A stretch of 64,000 nt of DNA from Nocardia cerradoensis NBRC 101014 (GTDB lineage: Bacteria > Actinomycetota > Actinomycetes > Mycobacteriales > Mycobacteriaceae). The stretch covers positions 100,389-164,388 of the forward strand of contig NZ_BAFW01000146.1 in assembly GCF_000308535.1 (NCBI RefSeq), written 5' to 3'. The stretch's first letter is position 1; every line of letters starts with the position of its first letter. A program made the position numbers and the translations under genes. The notes under the pieces are model-generated. The model was not told where the DNA came from. It was given only the letters and a program-made list of their open reading frames with translations, and searched no databases. Below, piece after piece: positions 17,342-25,408 of the stretch.

Positions 17342-17847
17342 TTATTCGGAGCCGGAGAGCGAAACCGATGGTAGCTCAGCGCCATCGGCGAACGCGTCCT
17401 TGCCGCTACCTTCGATCAGCACGGTGTGATCACGGCTTCGTCGCGAAACATCACGACGCACGCAGTCCCCGGCGTTCGACACTGTGGACGACGGCGATAT
17501 GCGGGCGTCGGCGATTTCGGCGGCGATAGGACTGTCGGACAGCTTGATTCGCTCGGCCGAGTTCTCCAGTGCCGCGACCGCTTCCTCGGTCAGGCGGCGG
17601 AAGCGCCCGCGCTGGGCAGGTCGTTGTGCAGAACGACGGCCTCGCAGGCGGCAAGATTCATGTGGCCGGCCACCGAATTCCAGGCGGCGGCATGGCGGAT
17701 CGGGATGGTGATCATGCGCTGCACCGGGTAGGGCTGCATCTCGCTCTCGTGCCCATCCCAGACGTCGGTGAACCGGCTGCGCAGCCGGCGCACGTGCAGC
17801 CCGTCGAAACGGGGGTGCGCAGGGTCGAGGGGTCGACCTCGGTGCAC
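17342..17847 (-). pseudogene. frameshifted hypothetical gene
   Basis: Two minus-strand frames read as one protein only if joined near 17605. The upstream frame ends PVQRMITIPIRHAAAWNSV, AGHMNLAACEAVVLHNDLP then runs to a stop at 17590; the other frame continues coherently as QRGRFRRLTEEAVAALENS, AERIKLSDSPIAAEIADARI and stops at 17342. Both parts have protein-like, helical composition. I do not recognise the family. The frameshift may be real decay or a base-calling error. The position beside an integrase remnant suggests it belonged to a mobile element or was damaged by its insertion. Confidence 0.42.
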
Positions 17848-18228
17848 GACTGGCGCAGGATGCCGCTACCGGAGCATGCGGTGCAAGCGTGCCGGGAGGC
17901 GATGAAGGACCTCGTGGTGACCGGTCAGCCGAACCCCCACGCGGTGCTGTTTCCGGCCCGCAATGGCTCGCTGCGCAACCCCAAAAACTTCGGGCGGGCC
18001 TGGCGGGCCGCACGGGGCGAGAATTACGCCTGGGTGACGCCACACACGTTCCGCCGGGTGGTCGCCACGGTGGTCGACAATGCCAACGGTGACCCCGAGC
18101 GGGCCGCGCGACAGCTCGGCAACACCGAGGCGGTGGCCAAAGCCCACTACATCGACATCCCCGCGACCGCGCCCGACAACCGGGAGGTTTTCGAGCGGTG
18201 GGCGCGCGGCGACGTCTCGAAAACGTGA
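17818..18228 (+). pseudogene. tyrosine recombinase (phage-type integrase), C-terminal remnant
   Basis: Only the catalytic C-terminal third is present. Seen: WRRMPLPEHAV, then PHAVLFPARNGSLRNP, the HxxR box in TPHTFRR, and the final LGNTEAVAKAHYIDIP holding the candidate tyrosine nucleophile. The N-terminal arm and core-binding domains and the first catalytic Arg region are missing upstream, where the reading frame loses similarity. The stop is immediately followed by a tRNA 3' half sequence, the usual attachment-site arrangement of actinobacterial integrative elements. The left boundary is approximate. Confidence 0.72.
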
Positions 18229-18269
18229 GGTCGGGCTGACAGGGTTTGAACCTGCGACCACTTGACCCC
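18229..18269 (-). other. attachment-site remnant: 3' half of a tRNA-Pro
   Basis: Read on the minus strand this 41-nt stretch gives the end of an anticodon arm (GGGGTCAAG), a variable loop, a T-arm with loop TTCAAAC closed by GCAGG/CCTGT, and an acceptor strand CAGCCCG followed by A and CC. This fits the 3' half of a tRNA-Pro (GGG anticodon likely); the 5' half is absent, so it is not a functional tRNA. Lying 1 nt after the integrase remnant, it is best read as an att site duplicated by integration. Confidence 0.72.
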
Positions 18270-18340
18270 ACGACAGCTGCGCGGCCAAGGTGGAGGTAGA
18301 CAGAGGGTTCCGGTTGCTGGGCTCGTCTGACGAGTCCAGG

Positions 18341-19210
18341 TCAGCGTGGCAGGAAATCGAACATGCCACGCAGGTCGCCGGAGACCCGGTCCGGAAACTG
18401 CGGATCCCGTTTGGCCAGAAAGGATTCGACGCCTTCCCGAACATCGTCGGATACACCGCGCACGTAGATTGCTTGCGATTCGGCTCGATGCGCGATCTCA
18501 GGATTGCCGGCTCCGAGCATGCGCCACATCAGCTGCCGAGTCAGCGCAACCGAGACCGGAGCGGTGCCGGCCACCAGGTCGCGGGCGAGCTCGATCGCTC
18601 GGTCCAGTACCTCCTCGGCACGCACCAGTTCGCGGACCAAGCCGGAGTCGAGGGCATGTTTCGCGCTCACCATGCGACCGTTCAGGGTCCACTCCAGTGC
18701 CGTGGAGATGCCGACGATGCGGGGCAGGAACCAGGTCGAGCAGGCCTCGGGAACCAGCCCGCGACGCGTGAATACGAATCCGAATTTAGCTGTGTCCGAG
18801 GCGATTCTGATATCGGCCGGCAGTGTCATCGTGACGCCGACACCGGCAGCGGGCCCGTTGATCGCGGCTATCACCGGCTTGAGGGACCGGTAGATCCGCA
18901 GTGTCACCCGGCCACCCTGGTCGGCCGGCGCGCCACCGGTATCGGGGTCGTCGCCCAGGACGAAGGTGTCCCCGCCGGCGGCGAGGTCGGCTCCGGCGCA
19001 GAACGCGCGGCCGCTGCCGGTGAGTACGACCGCGCGGATCGTATCGTCGGCGTCGGTTTCGTCGAATGCGGCGATGATGTGCTCGCACATCTCATCGGTG
19101 AACGCGTTGAGCCGGTCCGGACGATGCAGACGCACGATCGCGATTTCACCCCGTTGCTCGATCAGGACCGGATTGCCCTCGGCGGTCGCGGCTTCGGCGT
19201 TCACGCTCAT
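18341..19210 (-). CDS. enoyl-CoA hydratase/isomerase family protein
   Basis: 289 residues, crotonase fold. Seen: HRPDRLNAFT, the CoA-binding oxyanion stretch GSGRAFCAGADL, INGPAAGVGVTMTLPADIRIAS and GLVPEACSTWFLPRIVG. Of the two catalytic glutamates of true hydratases only the second (in VPEACS) is evident; the first position in GVGVT is not Glu. It may therefore be an isomerase or act on an atypical substrate. Its start overlaps the stop of the acyl-CoA ligase gene as ATGA, so the two are coupled. Confidence 0.87.
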   Translation of the reverse strand: MSVNAEAATAEGNPVLIEQRGEIAIVRLHRPDRLNAFTDEMCEHIIAAFDETDADDTIRAVVLTGSGRAFCAGADLAAGGDTFVLGDDPDTGGAPADQGGRVTLRIYRSLKPVIAAINGPAAGVGVTMTLPADIRIASDTAKFGFVFTRRGLVPEACSTWFLPRIVGISTALEWTLNGRMVSAKHALDSGLVRELVRAEEVLDRAIELARDLVAGTAPVSVALTRQLMWRMLGAGNPEIAHRAESQAIYVRGVSDDVREGVESFLAKRDPQFPDRVSGDLRGMFDFLPR

Positions 19211-20724
19211 CGCACCTTCTCGAATCGGTCTGCCACATCGCGGTACTCGGCGCGGATGGCGGTTTTGGACAGCTTGCCGCTGGGGAGCCTGGGCAACGGC
19301 TCGTCGCGGATCACGACATAGCGCGGGACCTTGTAATCGGCGACCAGCCCATCACAGTGCGCGACGATCGCGGCCGCATCGACGGCCCCCTTGACGGTGA
19401 CGATCGCCGCGGGCGTCTCACCGAACCGTTCGTCCGCTGCGGCGATCACCGCGACCTCTTCCACTCCATCCAGATCGGCGATGACGCGCTCGATCTCCAC
19501 CGGTGAGATATTGATACCTCCCGTGATGATCAGATCTTTCATCCGATCGACGAACTTCACCCGGCCGCGTTCGTCTCTGGTACCCAGATCGCCACTGTGC
19601 AGCCAGCCGTCGCGCAGCGCTTGGGCCGTGGTCTCCGCGTCGTTCCAGTAGCCCGGGGTGACGCCGGGCCCGCGGACCACGATCTCACCCTCTTCCCCCG
19701 GCGCGGCTTCGGTGCCGTCGGGGCGCACCACCTTCAATTCGGTGAAAATCGAACCGGTGCCGCACCTTTCGGGATGACTGAAGGCTTCGTCCCGCGTGGT
19801 CGCGGTCGCCACGCCACCCGCCTCGGTCATTCCGTAGATCTGCCGCAGGGCCACACCCTTGTCGGCCCAGGCCTGCAACAGAGCCGGCGCGACCGCCGCA
19901 CCGCCGACGATCGCGGTACGCAGCGACGACAAATCGGTATCGGCGAACTCCGCACTGCGAGCGATGGATTCCCAGATCAGCGGAACCCCGAACAAGGCGT
20001 TGACCTGGTACCGCGCGATCAGCCCGACCGCTCGGCCGGGGCGGAATTCCTTTTCGACGACGAGCGTGTTGCCCAAGACCACCGACATCAGCAGACCCCA
20101 TACCAGGCCCGGCGTGAACACCAGCGGCAGGAGCAGCAACGACGTACAGCCGGGCCGGAAGCCCTCCTCCGTGAGAGTGGCCTCGAAGACGATGCTCAGC
20201 AGGGTCCTGTTGGTGCAGATGACCCCCTTGGACAGCCCGGTGGAACCGCTGGTGAACAACAGCGCGACGGGCTCGTCCGGCTCGACGTCGATACGGAAAT
20301 CGTCTCGTTCGCCCGCCCGCAGCTCGGTGAAGTCGTCGAAGGACAACGGCCGGAAGTCACGACCGAGGGCTCGCGTCTGCTCGATCCGTTCGGCGAACTC
20401 GGCCGGTGCGATGGTCAGCACGGCGCCCGAATCGTCGAGCACCTTGCGCAACTCCGCCGCGGTGAGCCGGGGGTTGAGCGGCACCAGCACCGCTCCCGCC
20501 TTCAGCACGCCGAGCGCGAGGACCGGCCAGGTGAGCGAGTTCGGACCCAGCACGCCCACCCGCTCGCCCTGCTGGATGCCGGATTCGGCGATGCGGCGCG
20601 CCACGCGGCTCGACCAGTCCTGCAGCTCTCGATAGGTGAGCGTCTCGTCTTCGACGATCAGGGCGGGCCGGTCCGGTGTGGTGTCGGCCCACCAGTACAG
20701 GGCGGAAGCGATTGTCGCAGCCAT
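19207..20724 (-). CDS. AMP-dependent acyl-CoA synthetase/ligase
   Basis: 505 residues, ANL superfamily. Activates a carboxylic acid to acyl-AMP then acyl-CoA. Seen: P-loop-like LLFTSGSTGLSKGV (about 184-197), YGMTEAGG (about 300), the hinge region DGWLHSGDLG and FVDRMKDLIITGGINIS, and the C-terminal PSGKLSKTAI carrying the adenylation lysine. It is the first gene of a two-gene operon with a crotonase and is preceded by the TTGACG promoter at 20893-20921. The same -35 motif precedes the mce operon and a thiolase gene, suggesting co-regulation of import and activation. Confidence 0.92.
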   Translation of the reverse strand: MAATIASALYWWADTTPDRPALIVEDETLTYRELQDWSSRVARRIAESGIQQGERVGVLGPNSLTWPVLALGVLKAGAVLVPLNPRLTAAELRKVLDDSGAVLTIAPAEFAERIEQTRALGRDFRPLSFDDFTELRAGERDDFRIDVEPDEPVALLFTSGSTGLSKGVICTNRTLLSIVFEATLTEEGFRPGCTSLLLLPLVFTPGLVWGLLMSVVLGNTLVVEKEFRPGRAVGLIARYQVNALFGVPLIWESIARSAEFADTDLSSLRTAIVGGAAVAPALLQAWADKGVALRQIYGMTEAGGVATATTRDEAFSHPERCGTGSIFTELKVVRPDGTEAAPGEEGEIVVRGPGVTPGYWNDAETTAQALRDGWLHSGDLGTRDERGRVKFVDRMKDLIITGGINISPVEIERVIADLDGVEEVAVIAAADERFGETPAAIVTVKGAVDAAAIVAHCDGLVADYKVPRYVVIRDEPLPRLPSGKLSKTAIRAEYRDVADRFEKVR

Positions 20725-20892
20725 TGTGGTCCTTCTCGTTGTGAAATGGCCTCGGGCTCAGTGGTTTCGGAGCTTTACTCCGGGTGACTCACGAGCCGGG
20801 ACAGCCGGTGATCCGGCGTCGGGATTCTGGATGATTCGCGATGGGCACCGAATACGGCGCGGAGTATTCGCCCCCGTCCGACGGTGTGACCC

Positions 20893-20921
20893 ACACTACA
20901 TTTACTTACATATTACGTCAA
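20893..20921 (-). promoter_or_regulatory. candidate promoter of the acyl-CoA ligase operon
   Basis: On the minus strand TTGACG (20921-20916), a 17-nt spacer and TAGTGT (20898-20893). The -35 lies in the 13-nt sequence CGATTGACGTAAT (20924-20912), repeated exactly at 54885-54873 and with one change at 62488-62500. Confidence 0.55.
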
Positions 20922-20957
20922 TCGATATTTGTCACATGTTTCACCATGTGCTCCCTG

Positions 20958-21749
20958 TTATCGCCCGCTCCAGTTCGGCTTGCGTTTCGCAGCGAAAGCC
21001 CGCGGTCCCTCCTTGGCGTCCTCACTGCTCATCACCACCCGGGTGGCGGCGCGGCTGAGCCTCCAGTCCCCCTCGGCCCAGCCGTTGTGCGCCATAGCGC
21101 TCTCATGCAGGACGCGTTTGCTCTCCTGCACGGCCACCGGCGCGTTGGCGGCGACAACCTCGGCCAGCTCGAGCGCGGCAGCGAGGGCCCCGCCCGCCGG
21201 AGCCACGGCATTGACCAATCCGAGCTCGAACGCCCGGGCTGCCGAGATCGGGCGGCCGGTCAGCGCGATCTCGGCCGCGACCTTCGGCGGCACCTGCCGG
21301 TGAATGCGCAGAACGCCGCCGGCCGCGGCGATGAGTCCGCGGGTTACTTCGGGCAGCCCCAGCGAGGCGCCTTCGTCGATCACGGCCAGATCCGCCGACA
21401 GCACGATTTCGGTGCCGCCCCCGAGCGCGAAGCCGTTGACCGCGGCGATCACGGGTTTAGGAATCCAATGGCGCACGATTCCGGCGAAATCCCATTCCCG
21501 ATGTTCGGGGTCGTAGACCTGATTGCCGGCCGCGAGCTCCTTGAGATCGGCCCCGGCGCAGAACGCCCGGCCGGCGCCGGTGATAACCACGACGCGGACC
21601 TGCGGGTCGTCGGCCGCTCGCTCGAGCGCCGTTCCGGCCGCTGCGGACAGGTCCGAGTTGACGGCGTTGAGCGCGTCGGGCCGATTCAAGGTCACCAGCG
21701 CGACGTGGCCGTTCACTTCGTAGCGCGCTGCGGGTTCCTGCTGGGACAC
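20958..21749 (-). CDS. enoyl-CoA hydratase
   Basis: 263 residues, crotonase fold. Seen: LNRPDALNAVN, TGAGRAFCAGADLKEL, NGFALGGGTEIVLSADLAV and GLPEVTRGLIAAAGG. Both catalytic glutamates (in GGTEI and LPEVT) are present, so hydration of a 2-enoyl-CoA is the most probable reaction. It follows the ferredoxin-type reductase gene by 44 nt on the same strand and shares its promoter region, which carries a cluster operator. Its C-terminus is close to the separate promoter of the downstream ligase operon. Confidence 0.9.
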   Translation of the reverse strand: MSQQEPAARYEVNGHVALVTLNRPDALNAVNSDLSAAAGTALERAADDPQVRVVVITGAGRAFCAGADLKELAAGNQVYDPEHREWDFAGIVRHWIPKPVIAAVNGFALGGGTEIVLSADLAVIDEGASLGLPEVTRGLIAAAGGVLRIHRQVPPKVAAEIALTGRPISAARAFELGLVNAVAPAGGALAAALELAEVVAANAPVAVQESKRVLHESAMAHNGWAEGDWRLSRAATRVVMSSEDAKEGPRAFAAKRKPNWSGR

Positions 21750-21793
21750 GGATCATCTCCTGACATGTGGATTCGATAGCGGCGGAGGCGTTT

Positions 21794-22747
21794 TCAGAGA
21801 TCTATGACGAGTCTCGGGGTGTGGCTTCGGGAGACGCAGATCATCATCGCGTCATCGGCGGCTTGCTCATCCTCGGTGAGAACGGAATCGCGATGATCGG
21901 GCCGCCCACGCAGCACCGCGACCTCGCACGTCCCGCAGGTGCCTTCCCGGCAGGAGAACTCGGCATCGACGCCGGAGCGTTCGAGCGCGGCGAGTACGGA
22001 TTCATCGGCACCGACCGTGACCACCGCGCCGGTTCGCGCCAGTTCGACCTCGAACGAATCAGATGCCGCATTCGGATCCGCCGCCTTCGGCGCGAATCGC
22101 TCTACATGCAAGGTGAGGTGATCACGTGCACCACAAGCGGTTTCGACGGCCCGCAGCAGCGGCTCCGGCCCGCAGCAGTACACAGCCCCGCCCAGACCCA
22201 GGCCGTCGAGCGCGGTGTCGAGGTCCAGCAGGCCGCATTCGTCCTGCGGGCGCACGTCGACGCGATCCGGATGCGCTGCGGCCAGGTCGTCGGCGAAGGC
22301 CATACTCGTGCGCGTGCGGCCACCGTAGAGCAGCCGCCACGGCACGCCGCGGGCGTCGACCGAGCGCAGCATCGGCAGCAGCGGTGTAATGCCGATACCG
22401 CCCGCGATGAACAGGTAGGAGGCCGCCTCGGACAGTCCGAAAGCGTTGCGCGGGCCGGCAATCGTTATCACGTCGCCGACCTCGAGTTTGTCGTGCACAT
22501 ACGCCGAACCGCCGCGCCCCTCGGGCTCCAGCAGGACGGCGACCGTCAGCGATTCCCGATCGGACGGATCACCGCACAGCGAGTACTGCCGGGTCATGTC
22601 ACCGAGGACGAGGTCGATATGAGCGCCGGGTTCCCACGCGGGCACCGGCCCACCGTCGGGGTCGGCCAGCGTCACGGCAACGACCCCGACGGCCGCCACT
22701 TCCTTGCCGATCACCCGCATTCTGCGGGGCACCCGATCTTCTCTCAT
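21794..22747 (-). CDS. ferredoxin-NAD(P) reductase of the phthalate dioxygenase reductase (VanB) type
   Basis: 317 residues in the order flavin domain, NAD domain, C-terminal plant-type [2Fe-2S] ferredoxin. Seen: RQYSLCG (53-59) for the flavin, AGGIGITP (115-122) for the pyridine nucleotide, CGPEPLL, and cluster cysteines C266, C271, C274 and C304 (CREGTCGTC then ICVS). Such proteins pass electrons from NAD(P)H to Rieske oxygenases. Two Rieske oxygenases in the window lack adjacent reductases and share the same operator class, so this is their likely partner. ATG 22747; the operator at 22778-22800 lies directly upstream. Confidence 0.92.
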   Translation of the reverse strand: MREDRVPRRMRVIGKEVAAVGVVAVTLADPDGGPVPAWEPGAHIDLVLGDMTRQYSLCGDPSDRESLTVAVLLEPEGRGGSAYVHDKLEVGDVITIAGPRNAFGLSEAASYLFIAGGIGITPLLPMLRSVDARGVPWRLLYGGRTRTSMAFADDLAAAHPDRVDVRPQDECGLLDLDTALDGLGLGGAVYCCGPEPLLRAVETACGARDHLTLHVERFAPKAADPNAASDSFEVELARTGAVVTVGADESVLAALERSGVDAEFSCREGTCGTCEVAVLRGRPDHRDSVLTEDEQAADDAMMICVSRSHTPRLVIDL

Positions 22748-22777
22748 CGACTCGATCCGCTCACTACAGCCATTCTC

Positions 22778-22800
22778 TAAATCTTAAGCCATTAGATTTA
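22778..22800. promoter_or_regulatory. operator A of the cluster regulon (perfect palindrome)
   Basis: TAAATCT (22778-22784), 9-nt spacer, AGATTTA (22794-22800). Arms are exact reverse complements. Located 31 nt upstream of the reductase start and upstream of the divergent SDR. Arms and spacing are identical to site G at 58272. Confidence 0.7.
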
Positions 22801-22851
22801 ATGTACGCAACATCCAGCTAGAGGCCGCTTGCGTATCGCAAGGTACCCGTA

Positions 22852-22874
22852 TAAACCTATAGATGATAGGAATC
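22852..22874. promoter_or_regulatory. operator I, degenerate copy
   Basis: TAAACCT (22852-22858), spacer ATAGATGAT, AGGAATC. The left half and spacer closely resemble site H (28045-28067); the right half is poor. 22 nt upstream of the SDR start. Confidence 0.4.
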
Positions 22875-22896
22875 CGGGAACTCGACAGGAGAGCGC

Positions 22897-23682
22897 ATGG
22901 ACACGGCTGACCACTGCGGCGGATCGGTTCTCGACCTCTTCCGGCTCACCGACCGCGTCGCGGTGGTCACCGGGGCCGGCACCGGACTCGGAGCGGGTTT
23001 CGCGCGTGCGCTGGCCGAGGCGGGCGCAGATGTGGTCGTCGCCGCCCGCCGCCGCGACAAGCTCGAGAACGTCGCCGACTCCGTTACGGCACTGGGCAGG
23101 CGCTGCCTGGTGGTGCCGACGGACGTGACCGACCCCGACCAATGCGACGACCTGGCCCGGGCCGCGATCGATACATTCGGCCGGGTGGACATCCTGGTCA
23201 ACAATGCCGGAGTCACCCATGCCGCACCAGCGACCCGCGAAGATCCCGACGACTATCGAAAGGTGCTGGAGGTCAACCTGTTCGGCGCGTACTGGGCAGC
23301 CCGCTCCTGCGCGCGTGTCATGCGGCCCGGATCGAGCATCGTGAATGTCTCGAGCATGCTCGGCCTGGTCAAATCGGTGCTGCCGCAGGCCGCCTACGCC
23401 TCCAGCAAGGCCGGTCTGATCGGGCTCACCCGCGACCTGTCCCACCAGTGGTCGGGACGCAAAGGAATCCGTGTCAACGCGATAGCCCCCGGCTTCGTGG
23501 ACACCGACATGATCGGCGAGATGGCCGACGGCACCCTGTCGGAATTCCTGCGGAACTGTTCACTCGGGCGCACCGCAACCCAACGCGAGATCGACGCCGC
23601 GGTCGTCTTCCTGGCCGGGCCCGCATCGGGCTACATCACCGGGTCGACGCTCGCCGTCGACGGCGGAACCTCCGGGCACTGA
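22897..23682 (+). CDS. SDR-family oxidoreductase
   Basis: 261 residues. Seen: TGAGTGLG (25-32), NNAGVTH near 107, active-site YASSK near 167, and C-terminal GYITGSTLAVDGGTSGH. A classical NAD(P)-dependent SDR with a short N-terminal extension. Start ATG 22897 is preceded by AGGAGAG. First gene of a plus-strand unit with an alpha/beta hydrolase and probably the TetR gene. It is divergent from the reductase/hydratase operon across a 149-nt region holding operators A and I. Probably oxidises a hydroxyl or reduces a ketone of the cluster's substrate. Confidence 0.9.
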   Translation: MDTADHCGGSVLDLFRLTDRVAVVTGAGTGLGAGFARALAEAGADVVVAARRRDKLENVADSVTALGRRCLVVPTDVTDPDQCDDLARAAIDTFGRVDILVNNAGVTHAAPATREDPDDYRKVLEVNLFGAYWAARSCARVMRPGSSIVNVSSMLGLVKSVLPQAAYASSKAGLIGLTRDLSHQWSGRKGIRVNAIAPGFVDTDMIGEMADGTLSEFLRNCSLGRTATQREIDAAVVFLAGPASGYITGSTLAVDGGTSGH

Positions 23683-23718
23683 ACCACTCCCGTATCGCAA
23701 CGAAGGAAACCGACACCC

Positions 23719-24615
23719 ATGCCAGCTCCCGCCACCGTCGTCCGACTGCCGGGCGACGGCGTCACCCTCGTTGCCGACCACTGGCGCGCCGACGGCGACG
23801 CGCCGGGCACCGTGATGCTGCTGCACGGCGGTGGGCAGACCAGGCATTCGTGGCAGCGAACCGGTGCCCGGCTGGCCGAAAACGGCTGGCATGCACTGGC
23901 GGTCGATGCGCGCGGCCACGGCGACAGCGACTGGGCCGCGGACGGCGATTACGCGATCACCGCGCATGCGCGTGACGTGGTCGCCGCGGCAGGCTCGCTC
24001 GCCGGGCCGGTCGCGCTGGTCGGTGCGTCGATGGGTGGACTGGCCGCGCTCGTGGCGCAAGGCGACCATCCCCGGTTGGCCCGCGCCTTGGTGCTGGTCG
24101 ATATCACGCCGAAGTCCGAACCGGCCGGCGTCGACCGGATCACCGCCTTCATGCGCGACGGGCTGGCCGGATTCGACTCGCTCGACGCGGCCGCGGACGC
24201 GGTCGCCGCCTACAACCCACACCGCCGCCGGCCGCCTCGCCCGGACGGTCTGCGCAAGAATCTGCGGCTGCGCGACAACCGCTGGTACTGGCACTGGGAT
24301 CCGCGCATCCTCAGCGAGCGCGACAACGGCCCCGAACGCGCGGGTGCGCGCGAGCAGTGGGCGCGGGACGCCGCGCGCCGTATCTCGGTGCCCACGTTGC
24401 TGCTTCGCGGCGACCGGTCCGATGTGGTCGGCGACGACGGCGTCCGCGATCTGCTGGCGCTGATTCCCGGCGCCCGCCACATCGCCGTGGCCGGAGCCGG
24501 TCATATGGTCGGCGGGGACGACAACGACGTCCTGACCGGCGGTCTGCTCGAGTTCCTCACCGACACGGTGGCGAACCCCCGCCACCACACGGGCACCGGC
24601 TACCATCAAATTTAA
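23719..24615 (+). CDS. alpha/beta-fold hydrolase
   Basis: 298 residues. Seen: MLLHGGGQTRHSWQ, DARGHGDS, nucleophile elbow GASMGG (S104), a late acid in LRGDRSDVVG and the catalytic His in VAGAGHMVGGDD. Lacks a signal peptide. A carboxylester, lactone or C-C bond hydrolase is possible; the sequence does not decide. It follows the SDR by 36 nt with GAAGGA upstream of ATG 23719 and its stop overlaps operator F. Confidence 0.88.
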   Translation: MPAPATVVRLPGDGVTLVADHWRADGDAPGTVMLLHGGGQTRHSWQRTGARLAENGWHALAVDARGHGDSDWAADGDYAITAHARDVVAAAGSLAGPVALVGASMGGLAALVAQGDHPRLARALVLVDITPKSEPAGVDRITAFMRDGLAGFDSLDAAADAVAAYNPHRRRPPRPDGLRKNLRLRDNRWYWHWDPRILSERDNGPERAGAREQWARDAARRISVPTLLLRGDRSDVVGDDGVRDLLALIPGARHIAVAGAGHMVGGDDNDVLTGGLLEFLTDTVANPRHHTGTGYHQI

Positions 24616-24629
24616 AGGCGCTAGGTAAC
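24607..24629. promoter_or_regulatory. operator F, degenerate copy upstream of tetR
   Basis: CAAATTT (24607-24613), spacer AAAGGCGCT, AGGTAAC (24623-24629). Matches the central AAAGG...AGGT features of the other sites. 33 nt before the TetR start, consistent with autoregulation. Confidence 0.4.
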
Positions 24630-24662
24630 TGACCTGGTGCGAACCCGAGTGGAAAGCCGCAG

Positions 24663-25325
24663 ATGCCCCGACCGTCGCAACCGTTGATCAGCCGCTCCGC
24701 AGTGATCGCGGCGTCCATCGAGATCATCGACTCGGAGGGCCTCGATGCGTTCAGCCTGCCGAAACTCGCCAAATACATCGGTGTGAGCGCGCCCTCGCTG
24801 TACCACCACTTCGCCGACCGATCGGCGATCCTGTCGGCGGTCGCCCGCCACATCGCCGGCGCGGGCCCGATCCCGCGCCGCAAACCCGGGCCGGATTGGC
24901 CGGAGTTCTTCGTACAGCTGGCACTCAACTTCCGCCGGTCCATTCTGCGCCACCCCAACGCCGCGCCGATTCTGCTGCAGTATCTGCCGCGTGATCTGCT
25001 CATCGGCACCTACGAGGAGACGGCGCGATTCCTCGAAGCCTCCGGTGTTCCGACGCACCTGCACGTGCAGATCCTCGACGGAATGGAGCGGCTGACCCTG
25101 GGCGCGGCCCTCACCGACGCCGTGCGCGGGGCCAGTACGCGCACCACGATTTTCCCCAACGTGGACCCCGAGTCCCAGCCGGTACTCGCCCGGGCGCTCG
25201 CGCAGAACACGCTCACCTCCAAGGGCCTGTACGAGGAGATGGTGCGCAGCTTCCTCTACGGAGTCATGCGCAACGAGAACGGCGCGGTGACCGAGGATTC
25301 GCAAACCTCGTCGGTTTCGGTATAG
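24663..25325 (+). CDS. TetR/AcrR-family transcriptional regulator (candidate master regulator of the cluster)
   Basis: 220 residues. The N-terminal helix-turn-helix domain is at about 10-57 (SRSAVIAASIEIIDSEGLDA, then FSLPKLAKYIGVSAPSLYHHF). The C-terminal ligand-binding domain is all-helical with no recognisable ligand signature. It lies in the catabolic cluster on the plus strand, 47 nt after the hydrolase, with operator F in its upstream DNA. Because the other TetR gene (43996) has its own distinct palindrome, this protein is the better candidate for binding the TAAAyCT-N9-AGrTTTA sites. That link is inference. Confidence 0.9.
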   Translation: MPRPSQPLISRSAVIAASIEIIDSEGLDAFSLPKLAKYIGVSAPSLYHHFADRSAILSAVARHIAGAGPIPRRKPGPDWPEFFVQLALNFRRSILRHPNAAPILLQYLPRDLLIGTYEETARFLEASGVPTHLHVQILDGMERLTLGAALTDAVRGASTRTTIFPNVDPESQPVLARALAQNTLTSKGLYEEMVRSFLYGVMRNENGAVTEDSQTSSVSV

Positions 25326-25347
25326 GCGGACCGCCGTCATACACTCG

Positions 25348-25379
25348 CCGGAGGCCCGGTCGGCAGACCGGGCCTCCGG
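25348..25379. terminator. bidirectional terminator hairpin
   Basis: Perfect 14-bp stem CCGGAGGCCCGGTC (25348-25361), loop GGCA, complementary arm 25366-25379. Lies between the convergent TetR and aldehyde dehydrogenase genes. Little U-tract, as common in high-GC actinobacteria. Confidence 0.75.
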
Positions 25380-25408
25380 TATCACGTTGTGGCCGAAGCC
25401 CGTTCGAG

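Noticed and set aside
17158..17385. A 75-codon minus-strand frame upstream of the P450
   Set aside because: No ribosome-binding site, no recognisable composition, and it overlaps the frameshifted gene.
18080..18265. A frame ending VGLTGFEPATT
   Set aside because: The peptide ending is the well-known artefact of translating across a tRNA T-arm; it instead supports the tRNA-Pro att remnant.
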